Shown one piece after another: positions 1-8,845 of a stretch of DNA of 64,000 bases; position 1 is the first letter of the stretch, and the number at the start of each line of letters is the position of its first letter. The translations under genes were made by a program, and so were the position numbers. The DNA lies in contig JNEN01001262.1 in the NCBI GenBank assembly GCA_000697355.1, positions 434,001-498,000 of the forward strand. The letters run 5' to 3'. The DNA comes from Syncephalastrum monosporum B8922 (Eukaryota > Mucoromycota > Mucoromycetes > Mucorales > Syncephalastraceae). The notes beneath the pieces are model-generated. The model saw nothing but the letters and a program-made list of their open reading frames with translations. It was not told where the DNA came from and ran no database searches.

Positions 1-268
1 CGGGTATAATTAACTTATACCATTTCTTCTTTTCATGCGCATTTTTATATGATACCTTCCTTCTATATCCCATTACCGACCACCTTCCCATTCCATACTT
101 TATGAGCAATAAAATATTATCTCATCCTCCTCTTCTAGTCTTTGGTTCTCTTTAATCCACCTGGCCCTGACCATTCAGCCAAAAGGAATCCGACAAGCGA
201 AAAAGATTCCGGTATGCCCACATTGTCAAAAAGTAAATCAATGGATATTAATGCACTAATTATTGGTT

Positions 269-350
269 CGACAGCTGCAGGACTCGAACCTGCGCGGGCA
301 TAGCCCATAAGATTTCGAGTCTTACGCCTTAACCGCTCGGCCAAGCTGTC
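269..350 (-). tRNA. tRNA-Ser (anticodon CGA)
   Basis: Read on the minus strand, this 82-nt stretch folds as a type II tRNA. The 7-bp acceptor stem GACAGCT/AGCTGTC is perfect and is followed by discriminator G. The D-arm has TTGGCCGAGCGGTTAAGGC, typical of serine tRNAs. The anticodon loop is CTCGAAA, giving CGA, which reads codon UCG. A variable arm and the T-arm signature GGTTCGAGTCC follow. No intron fits. On the 3' side, at lower coordinates, the strand is AT-rich. Confidence 0.96.
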
Positions 351-1033
351 ACCCCTGTTTTTTTTGGGGGCTTTAAATTCAAACATAAATATAAGCTGTG
401 CACGTGACTTCCTTCTCTACTACATGGCAATGCTGATGATGTCATTTCCTATTTTCGGTAGTTGCACTTCCACATTCCTCTTTTCCTGTCGTTGACTGTT
501 TATTTTTTCTTGATCCTTTGTCAGAAACCCTTCTTTTTCTTTTCTTTTTCTTTTCCTTTTACCTGAACCTGGAGCATCTCCTACCTTTGTCATCGTACTG
601 CACGTAACATTTGGCTTTTCCATCACAATTTGTGTCAAGATAAATAAAATATTTACGCGTTGACAACACCAGCAAACACTTCGAAGACCACTTCTTCCCT
701 TACTGAAACCTTCAGGGCAATAGATTCAAAGCAAAACTTGATCTCGAAAGTATCGTTTTATCGACCGAGATCGACACTTCGTTTGTATTTATTTCGGAAT
801 CGTTCAATTCGAATTCGGCCCTCAACAAACGCCGCCATCCGCCAACCTCAGACCGTCATCTGAGGCTAGCCAAGACCTCAATTAAGCGAACACGAGCTCT
901 CTCCTCCTCCTCCTCCTCCTCCTCCTCCGCACCCGTTACCAATATAGGTGCTTCCAAAAACCCACGGTTGATGCCCCAATATAGGCCGTCCGCCATTTCC
1001 CCCCTCTCTGCCAACAATGGCAAAAAAAGGTGA
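351..1033. other. Gene-free stretch between tRNA-Ser and the retroelement remnant
   Basis: I see no coding signal here. The reading frames are short, of low complexity and unlike any family I know. The stretch holds pyrimidine-rich tracts and a (CTC)n run near 899-928. The right end may include the leader of the retroelement remnant that follows. Confidence 0.5.
899..928. repeat. (CTC)n trinucleotide microsatellite
   Basis: About nine uninterrupted CTC/CCT units lie just upstream of the retroelement remnant. They are outside any recognisable gene. Confidence 0.9.
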
Positions 1034-2392
1034 ATGATGCCACAAGATCAGCAATTCACCTCATCGCCCGCGTCGCCCACGTCAGCCTCCACCGTAGTGC
1101 AGGAGTTTGTGCGCTTTCCGGGCCTCCCGGACGTGCTCAAGCCTGTCCTCCGCACCTTGGATGGGCACAATGCCTTGCACACTCAACACGCTGCCTTCCA
1201 GGAGCAGACGGTTGAGTTGCAACAGCGCAACGAACAGCTCCTGGCAAAAATGCGCAACTGCGTGCACAGCTGTCCGCCGCCCTGGCCGACCGTCCCGTCG
1301 ACGACGAGGACACTGACCGCCTTCCCGCCGACTGGCGCGACCGACCATGGGGCAAGTCAGTCCATGCGCCCTCGAGCCCGTCCAACAAGGACGGTGTCGT
1401 CGCCTTCCCCGCCCTCTCCGCTGCCGCACCATCGCGCAAGCGAAGCGACACCGCACCTCCCACCTCCTTCGCCGCTGTCGCTCGTCGTGGCGCCTCCGCC
1501 AACCCTCGTCGCGCACGCGCATCCACCGCCCGCCAGCTCGAAGCTGTAATCCGCAAGCTCAGGGACCCCAACCCTGAGACAAACGGCTACAAGTACGTGT
1601 ACGTCCTCAGCCTCCACCGCATGACAGTGATCCTGATGCGCGGGCTCTTCAAGGGAATGAGAGCCGAAAACTCGCGTATTTTTTATGTGCACCTTCCGGA
1701 CCGCCAGGTCGCTGCTCTGTTGGTCTATAACGCGTATGCACCTGTGCTGGAGGCCACCCTGGCCAAACACAACGTGGCACTCAAGACACCTGCGACCCCT
1801 TGAGCCCATATATCATGCGCGACCCTTCCTTCGCCGAGGCCTCGCTCGCTGAGCGTCAAGGAAAGGGCCACACCCTCCACAAGAGCCACCTCTTCTCCGC
1901 CGTCTCCTTCACCCGCGACCCAGTCAAGATGACCATCGCCCGTTCCTTGCGCACAAGCATTTATGCACTAGAGCGCGTCTCCTTCCGGATGGCCTCCGAC
2001 GATGACCTCGGTTTCCCCTCGCAAAACTTGCATCCTTTTCTTTTCCTTACCCGTTCGCTCGTGCACCGCCCCTCCCCCTCATACTGACCACCCACGACTG
2101 CTTTGGCGCCTCAGCAAGCTCGCCGATAGCAACGTCAGAGGCACCTACCTGGCCTCCTTTCGCCTCCACATCCGTCTGCTTGCCCGCCAGTTAATTGAGC
2201 TCGTCACCGATGGGTCCGTCGATATCCCTCCCGACATGGACGACCTCGTGGAATGACTCACGTCGGCCATCCACACCGCCCTTGGCCTCTCTGTCGGCCG
2301 CCACTCCCCTCGCCCTCGCGAAGACAAGTGGTTCTGGAACGAGGAGCTCGAGCGTGCCTTCCGCCACCGCAAATACTGCTGCTAATGCTGCC
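1034..2392 (+). mobile_element. Degenerate non-LTR (LINE-type) retrotransposon remnant
   Basis: Coding-like sequence is broken by frameshifts and stops. The first part (about 1034-1800) resembles a LINE ORF1/gag-like protein: a Pro/Ser-rich start, a short glutamine-rich coiled-coil segment (residues such as EQTVELQQRNEQLL), then after a frameshift a more folded-looking segment. The second part (about 2090-2390) contains a Trp-rich stretch, an in-frame stop at about 2253, and a motif of the form KWFWNEELERAFRHR. That motif is typical of the linker between the endonuclease and reverse transcriptase of LINEs. Most of the endonuclease and the whole RT core are missing, so the copy cannot be autonomous. 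The base composition is GC-richer than the flanks. I place it among LINEs by pattern only; the clade is unknown. Confidence 0.6.
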
Positions 2393-3710
2393 GCTACTCT
2401 ACCGGCCTGATGAAACTCCCCCTATTAGAAATGCCCATAGAAAACTCAAACAACACAGTTCACCAAATATTAATACAGTACATTTGAAAAAATGACAAAT
2501 GCCCCAGTTCTCGAGATGCATGGCCAGCTGCTCTACCACGCGTATGGATCCCGCCGCGCTGCTCCGTCGCAACACCAGCTCTGGGCTCGGTAGCATGCAC
2601 ATCCTCAAGTCCAGTGGCTGCAACCCCAGTGGCCTTCCCCGCCTCCTCGCTGTCTGCCTGCACCGGCAATTTATCCGCCCGAAATTTGAGTGCGGCCGCC
2701 GCATGATTTTTTGGTGGCCATGCCACATCTTTTCCCGCTGTCTTTCGAACCATGGCCTGCCTCCCCATGACGAGTGAACCCGTCGCCATCCTTGATTGCA
2801 AGTCCTTGATTCGCCCGTACCACCTCCCCGACGACGCCCTCCAGCCCTTACGCGTCCCTTCCTTCGGTCTGCTCGTCACCGCTGGAAAGCGCTCTGACAG
2901 GGACCCGGCGCTGGTATCCCTCATGGCCGCATGCCGCCCCGCCTTGAGCGTGGACCCAGCCTTTGGTGGTTACCGATAATCAACGGTGATCTAGTCGTCT
3001 CTTGCTCTGGCTCACGGGATGGCTTCCGGGAAAGCCTGTTACTGTGCCTGAAGGGGTTGCCAGAAAAGACGCGGAAGTACCCCGCGTAAGTGGTTGCTTA
3101 CGAGATTATCATAGCATGACCCTATGATTTAATATGTGTTAGCATGTACGCATATGACCGGGGTAAATTCCATCAGGATGATATCAAGGTGTGTGCAGCC
3201 CTAAGGAGCTCCAACCCATGCTGCTCGACGAAGAGCGCATAGTCATCGACACGATCAAGCGATCCCAGTCATAGGCCGACTTCAACCGCTTGATTCGTGA
3301 ACTCGATGCAGAGGACCTTTCGCCGTCCTTATCGTATATCCGATTTAGTCTCTGCGACATGTAAGCTAATTTTAGGTATACATCATGAAAGCTAACTTGG
3401 TGGGATCAGCCTTGCATCCGTGGGGCTCTAGCGTCCTCGCGTTCGACTCCCACGGCGAGGACTGGTACCGCGTGAATGTGTTAGGGCCCCTCGGGGACGC
3501 GACATTGCTTCACGGGGCTGGCTACCCAAGCGTCTAGTAGACCCGAGACTAAGGTCCTGAGACCCTTCGGAAGTCTTGATAGTAGCGCGAGAGCTCTTTA
3601 CAATTTCACAAAACTATATTGTGTGAATATTATTTGAAATCATGATATGTGATATATGAGATTGCTCTCTGCGTGATGGGTTAGAAAAGAAAACAGATAT
3701 ATCTAAGCTA
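2393..3710. other. Retroelement-like debris, no intact gene
   Basis: Short open stretches with transposon-like composition continue to about 3350, for example around 2752-2979. None is long enough or familiar enough to call. The segment 3400-3600 is GC-rich, and 3600-3700 returns to AT-rich sequence. It may be the 3' part of the same decayed element or a second nested fragment; I cannot decide from the sequence alone. Confidence 0.4.
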
Positions 3711-3912
3711 CCCAGCCCATCCAGCCCATCCAACCTATCCAGGCATCCACGCATTCACACCCATTGTATTCAGCCTATCCAGTCTGTCAGCCTATCCAGA
3801 CATCTACACCCATTCTATCCAGCATACTCAGACTATCCAACTCTCCAACCTATCGAGCCTATCCAGGCTATCCAGGCTATCCAGGCTATCTAGCCATCCA
3901 CTTCCAACCCAC
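3711..3912. repeat. Degenerate tandem repeat of a 9-10 base unit (yhATCCAGSC type)
   Basis: About 200 bases are made of imperfect copies of units such as CCAGCCCAT, CCAGCCTAT and CCAGGCTAT. The best-preserved run, near 3860-3890, reads as YPGYPGYPGY in one frame. The unit length slips between 9 and 10, and stops interrupt the other frames. It looks like a minisatellite rather than a coding repeat. Confidence 0.8.
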
Positions 3913-4277
3913 CCAGCGTATCTGCATTAAGCCTTTTGTTAAATGACACCAATACTGTAAATACATGAGCTATGTATACTGGACTTCCCACTGCAAATTG
4001 ACCATGCGACTACGAACAAAATCTGTCGTGCAGTCTTGTAGATGAGCGCGGACCGACACCAAAGTATCGTGAGTATTAAATCATGAGACAAAGTATGGTC
4101 GTGTTGTGACATTTTAGGTCAGAAGCACAAGAAATCAGAGCAATGCAAGTAATACACAATAAATGGGATGGAGGATATACAAGAAGATTGAGAAGGAAAG
4201 GAAACAGGGGATAACGGACCAAGCACGGTACTGTATAAGGATCATATATGATATAACAAAGAACAGCAACAGAGGAA
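3913..4277. other. Intergenic, no gene seen
   Basis: AT-rich sequence lies between the minisatellite and the end of the J-protein gene. It would contain the 3' untranslated region of that gene. I see nothing else in it. Confidence 0.5.
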
Positions 4278-4958
4278 TCACAAACGGGTCTTCTCACCAC
4301 GGCGTTGTGATTCGTTGTATCTTTCTGCAGCGTATACACCGCCCAGGACCAGCCCAAGCTTCCAGAGACGACCCCACCAGGTTTCAAAGCGAGAAGGATC
4401 AAATCGTGAGGGGTCGTGTTCATCGCCGCCTGCGTGGCCAGCCGCGCGTCGTCGTTCTGCTGCCTGAGACATGCGTGTGCGCCGTCGACGCTCCTCTGCC
4501 TCGTAGTACCTCGTGAACTGCTCCCGATGCACATGGGCCGAGCTGCTGCCTTTCATGCCTTCTGCTTGGGCACGAGCACTGGCCGAGCCTGTCTGCTGCT
4601 GCTGTCTCCGCGCCCGTCCATGCCACGCCTGAGAGGGCCCGGTGCGGAACGCAGAGCTGTAAGCGCTGTAGGCGGACTGGGAGGCTGTTCCACCATAGCC
4701 CGTGCCGCTTGCTTCTTCTCTGTCGTACTGTGATTTGCGAGCTTCGTTGCCTAGGATGGCGTATGCTTCGTTGATCTCAAGGAATCGCTTGTGTGCTTCC
4801 GAGTTGTTCGGGTTGAGGTCGGGATGGTATTGCTTCGAAAGTCGGTAATAATGCTTCTTGATAGTCTTCTTGTCTGCATTCCGCTTGACATTGAGGACAT
4901 CGTAAGGGTTCCGTTGCTTCCACACAGAACAAGTGGAATGGAAGCAGCGTTTGAACAT
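4278..4958 (-). CDS. Mitochondrial J-domain (DnaJ-type) membrane protein
   Basis: A single-exon gene of 226 residues. The first 16 residues (MFKRCFHSTCSVWKQR) are basic, hydroxylated and free of acids, as in a mitochondrial presequence. A J-domain occupies about residues 17-82, with the Hsp70-activating HPD at 45-47 (QYHPDLNP) and helix III ending in a QYDR-type sequence. A Ser/Tyr/Gln-rich linker and an Arg-rich charged segment follow. A short hydrophobic helix (LWKLGLVLGGVYAAERY, about 197-213) near the C-terminus suggests a membrane anchor. There is no Gly/Phe zinc-finger region, so it is a class III (type C) J-protein, expected to recruit mitochondrial Hsp70 (family knowledge). The layout resembles DNAJC30-like proteins, but I would not assign orthology. 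Confidence 0.88.
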   Translation of the reverse strand: MFKRCFHSTCSVWKQRNPYDVLNVKRNADKKTIKKHYYRLSKQYHPDLNPNNSEAHKRFLEINEAYAILGNEARKSQYDREEASGTGYGGTASQSAYSAYSSAFRTGPSQAWHGRARRQQQQTGSASARAQAEGMKGSSSAHVHREQFTRYYEAEERRRRTRMSQAAERRRAAGHAGGDEHDPSRFDPSRFETWWGRLWKLGLVLGGVYAAERYNESQRRGEKTRL

Positions 4959-4963
4959 GACGC

Positions 4964-4987
4964 AAACGAAACGAAACGAAACGAAAT
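4964..4987. repeat. (ACGAA)n pentanucleotide run in the J-protein leader
   Basis: Four to five copies of ACGAA lie directly upstream of the J-protein start codon (read on the minus strand as TTCGT). The tract sits in what must be the 5' untranslated region or core promoter. Confidence 0.8.
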
Positions 4988-5239
4988 AATGAAAGTTCCT
5001 GCCTGTGATTTAATTCTGGAAGAATAAAAAAAAAAAAAGCCAGCTCGCATATCCTTCTATTTGTACAGTACATCGCTATAGAGATATTGACATATCATTT
5101 CGTGCCGTAGTTTATGTGGCTATTGAGTATATGCATGTCACACTGCTCTGCTATGACGAAACGAAGTAGAGTCTATTGCTCCTCATTAAATTTAACAGTT
5201 TCATAACTGTATTAGGTTCCGTCTATTTGATCAGATAAC

Positions 5240-5592
5240 GCCTTCAACTTCTTTGGATAACAGAAAGTATTTTCGTCTCGCTGATGTGGTAACTGTCACT
5301 GCTAGCGCTGCTAATACTGGTAGCGTTGCTACTACTGCTGTGATGGCGATGGCGATGCTGCTGTGATAGTGGCCCAGCCAAGACTGGAGTTCTGCCATGA
5401 CCCAGTGCCTTCTTATATGTATGTGATGCGACGGATGTTTCGACTGGCACTGATATCGCACTGCCACAATATCCTGTACTGTTGGCATACAAAAACAATA
5501 ATTAGCATATATGCAAAGTCTCCCAGTCGTATATTCTGCATGGGTCGCTGGTTGCAGCGAGAGCAGACTTGTTAGAGGTAGCACTCGTCGAC
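5240..5592 (-). repeat. Left arm of a diverged inverted duplication
   Basis: The reverse complement of this arm matches 6168-6445 over about 270-350 bases with scattered substitutions and small indels. The shared core includes a 33-base identical stretch spanning ACCCATGCAGAATATACG. On the minus strand an open frame covers most of the arm, with a C-terminal hydrophobic Ala/Val-rich segment. A second frame contains NSTGYCGS and KALGHGRTPVLAG. I recognise no protein family. It may be a decayed small gene or a non-autonomous element. Confidence 0.75.
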
Positions 5593-6167
5593 GACAGTAT
5601 ATTGGCACTCTCAAGACGCGCTGGACTGACCTTGTTGCCCGTCTCGGTAACCGGATTCAGCAGTTAACTCTCTCGTGTTCGTTATACCGTTGTGCTTCGT
5701 CACAGCTGCGATATCTGAATTGAATGGGGCAAGCGATAGCGATCGAGAAGCTTCAACGTTTTCCCTTGTGTTGGCAAGAAGTAGCGACAGCTAGGGGGTG
5801 GAGAAAAAAGTGCCACCGAGACGTCGAGAAGGCAATCTCTCACTTCAATACGCAATGTCTCACTTTTCTTTATCAGTAGCAGTAGTGAAGCCATTGCCTC
5901 TACGTCGGCCTTAGCCACGTACATGGTACTATCTTTTATCAAGCTCATTTATACTTACTTCAATAGACGACCACGAGAAATACAGGCCGTTCAGCTGGGA
6001 AAAGCAAGAACATAGACCACCCGGTATTAATCCACTTATAACTTTCGGAAATGTCACTTTTTGGGTGTGCTGCATGCTACACTCCAGTCTGCCGTATTGC
6101 CTTGTCAAGGAGTTCAAGTAAGTTAAAAGTTGGAGTTTGCTGATGATTGCCTTAGTCGCCAAGCACT
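5593..6167. other. Spacer between the inverted duplication arms
   Basis: About 575 bases separate the two arms. The reading frames are short and unlike known families, and I see no transposase or RNA gene. Confidence 0.5.
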
Positions 6168-6445
6168 ACCTCTCACAAGTCTGCTCTCTCTGCAGCCAGC
6201 GACCCATGCAGAATATACGACTGGGAGACTTTGCATATATGCTAAATATCGTTTTTGATTGCCAACAGTACAGGGCATTGTGGCAGCAGCGCTAGTCGAA
6301 ACATCCGTCGCATCACATACGAAGAGGCGCTGGGTCATGGCAGAACTCCCGTATTGGCCAGGCTTTCACCATCGCCCACCATCACCATGAACACACCGAC
6401 AGCCACAATAACAGTGACAACAGTGAACACATCAGAGAAAATAAC
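6168..6445 (+). repeat. Right arm of a diverged inverted duplication
   Basis: This is the partner of 5240-5592. The plus strand keeps NSTGHCGSS and EALGHGRTPVLA in one frame, parallel to the left arm. The arm shows indels relative to its partner, including one near the CAACAG that could be a splice acceptor in both copies. The 3' part diverges into a Thr-rich reading. Confidence 0.75.
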
Positions 6446-6752
6446 GCTCTGAGACCAGCAGTAAGGCGAGAGCGTGCCTGATCCAGAAAATGTCTCATAG
6501 AATATCATCCAATTCCCTCAGGAGAATTACCTGTGACGCTAAAATCTCATATCCAGCTGCTGCTAGCTAATAAAAGGGTTTCCTATATGCCGATTTCAAG
6601 ACTCTACGTGGAATGCTGGGTATTTCGTGGCTAGTTATCCAAATGGTTACTGGAGTAATCCACCAGAGCAGGGAGGGTTAGTTAGTGGCCGCGCAACAAA
6701 ACTCCGGGAGAGGTTCCCCAATTTTTATTTTTCTTTTCTCTTGTTAAGACAC

Positions 6753-7531
6753 ATGGCTGACAACAACAATACGGACGGACCTCAAGGCGAGGCACCCAAC
6801 ATGTCCATTAAGGACATGAAAAAGTTCGAACGGTGGCGAAAATCATTGCAGTACTTGACCGGACTGGGCATGTCGAAAGAAGAGCAGACTGAATTCAGAA
6901 AGGCGCTGGACGTCGAGATCGAATCATACCAGTGCAATCAATGCGAGAATTGGCGTGACAATCTCATGAAGAACAGTAAGTGTCCTGTGAATATAAACAA
7001 CAATGAAAAATACAAGAGAACTTGCCTATTTAGAAATGTTTTATTCTGCTAGGTCCCTCTGTGCGTTTCATGGTTGAGCACCTTGAAAAAGTAGGGCGAC
7101 CCATTTCGCGAGACGACTTCTTGTGTGCACCCTGCGACGAGACACGCTCGGGCGGCTTCTCGCCCGAGCATGGCATTCTCTTGTGCCAGAATCGAACCAA
7201 CTCAAAGACACACCAGGAACACACGATGGTCCATGAAATGATCCACATGTACGACCACCACCGCTTCAAGGTCGACTGGCTCAACCTCCGTCACCACGCC
7301 TGCTCAGAAGTGCGCGCTGCTTCTCTCTCGGGTGATTGCAACTGGTCTCGCGAGTTCCAGCGTGGTTTCTACACATTTACCAAACAACACCAGACCTGTG
7401 TCCGCCGTCGCGCCATTCTTTCCGTCCAAGAAAACCCCTCTTGCCACTCGCGTGAGGAGGCGGAACGTGCCGTCGCCAGCGTCTTTGATTCCTGCTTCGC
7501 CGATACACGTCCTTTTGACGAAATCTACTAA
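6753..7531 (+). CDS. ATP23: Mitochondrial inner membrane metalloprotease ATP23
   Basis: There are two exons, 6753-6975 and 7053-7531, giving 233 residues. The zinc-protease motif HEMIH is at residues 135-139. The Cys pattern of the family is conserved (CNQCENW, CAPCDE, LLCQN, HHACSEVRA, TCVRRRA), and the ending ADTRPFDEIY is typical. ATP23 (peptidase family M76) sits in the intermembrane space, processes the Atp6 precursor and chaperones F-ATPase assembly in yeast. The frame is open upstream to an ATG at 6627, but the poly-T tract and the weak composition of that part favour the start at 6753 (MADNNN). Length fits the family. Confidence 0.96.
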
Positions 7532-7882
7532 TACTCCATTTCTCTCTCTTTTTCTCTTTTACGCTATTACGTCGTTTGACAGCCATGTATAAATAGAACA
7601 CCTTTTTTTCGTTATTATTTCTTGGCCAAGCGTGTGTCACGAGCCAGGAACATCCGAAAAAGGCAAATAGAAACCAATGCTCAATGTTGTGCAACGTTCA
7701 TTCACAGGGTTTACCTATAAAAGCTTTCTGCCAACTTTTTTTTTTTTTTTTGCCTTTCAGCCGCCTGAAGCTCAGCAACACGCAGCAATCCTTCATTAGA
7801 CTTGCGCCGTCTCTCTCACATTTGATCTTTTCTCTCTCTTTCTCCCGCTTTCTCCACTTTCCACATTCCACCTTCCTTTGCC
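7532..7882. other. Intergenic between ATP23 and YOP1
   Basis: The stretch contains the ATP23 3' end and the YOP1 promoter. A T-tract at about 7737-7752 and CT-rich sequence (TCTCTCTTTCTCCCGC) precede the YOP1 start, as is common in fungal promoters and leaders. Confidence 0.6.
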
Positions 7883-8615
7883 ATGAGCACTGAAAACGCA
7901 TATAACCCGCAGGCTGTCCAGGCACGTTTCAAGCAAGGCCTGGTTCAGCTCGACGGCCAGTTAAGCCAATTCTATTACTGCAACGAGTTTGAACGCAGAA
8001 CGGGCTTCCCCAAGACGTACCTCGTCCTCGGCGCAGGCGGTCTCGGCTTGGTCATGATTTTTTTCAACATTGCCGGTCAGCTCCTGACCAACTTTGTCTC
8101 TTGGGTCTATCCCGGTAAGTGGGAATCCATCCTGGAAGAAAAAGGAAGGCTGCGTAGATCCTATGTGGTTCTGACTCTCCTTTTTTTTTTTATCATATGT
8201 TCTTTATCATCTCTTTCCTTGGATGTGATCCTGCAGCCTATGCCTCCTTTAAAGCAATCGAGACACCCACGCCTACCGATGACAAGCAATGGCTCACTTA
8301 TTGGACCGTCATTGGCTTTGTTCACATCATTGAATACTTTTCCGATATTCTCCTCTTCTGGATACCCTTCTACTTTCTATTCAAGACCCTCTTCGTTCTC
8401 TGGCTCGCCCTGCCGCAAACTCGCGTAAGTAGTATAATGAGACATCCTGTAGTGTATTCAACTAAAAAACCCGCTTTTCACAGGGTGCCGAGATCCTGTA
8501 TGGCCGTTTCATCCGTCCCTTCCTGCTTGACGCACAAACGGACATTGATCAGCGCGCTCACGAGCTCCGCCAAAAGGTCGGCAACTTTGCTTCCGAGTTC
8601 ACCAAGAAGGAATAG
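7883..8615 (+). CDS. YOP1: ER-shaping reticulon-like protein YOP1 (REEP5/DP1/HVA22 family)
   Basis: Three exons (7883-8114, 8237-8424, 8484-8615) give 183 residues. The TB2/DP1/HVA22 domain is complete. Two hydrophobic hairpins are visible: the first around TYLVLGAGGLGLVMIFFNIAG, the second around YWTVIGFVHIIEYFSDILLFWIPFY. The sequences YPAYASFKAIE and WLALPQTRGAEILYGRFIRPFL are family hallmarks. The protein wedges into the outer leaflet of tubular ER and stabilises membrane curvature together with reticulons. It is convergent with the NRAMP gene, whose stop codon is 230 bases away. Confidence 0.97.
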
Positions 8616-8845
8616 AGGATGCAGAAAGTAATAAGAATAATAATAATAAAAAAAGCTGAATATTATGATACAAGATGCAGAGGCATGAAGCGACAAATAC
8701 ATGAAAAGCACAAGAGGGAGGGGCATAGTCTATGCGTGGAACGGATAAAAACAAGAAGTAGGTGTGAAAGGAGAGGGAGATGGAGATGTGGCATGGACGG
8801 GTTTTGGGGTAAATTGGCTACAAACACCAGATATCTTTCTGTCTT

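Noticed and set aside
1082..1571. Long minus-strand frames opposite the retroelement remnant
   Set aside because: Arg-rich low-complexity translations typical of antisense frames in GC-rich sequence.
2500..2560. tRNA-like sequence on the minus strand (GTGGTAGAGCAGCTGG)
   Set aside because: It resembles a D-arm only; no matching acceptor stem, anticodon arm or T-arm is present nearby.
3400..3480. TTCGACTCCCAC resembling a tRNA T-loop
   Set aside because: No A-box or stems at the right distance.
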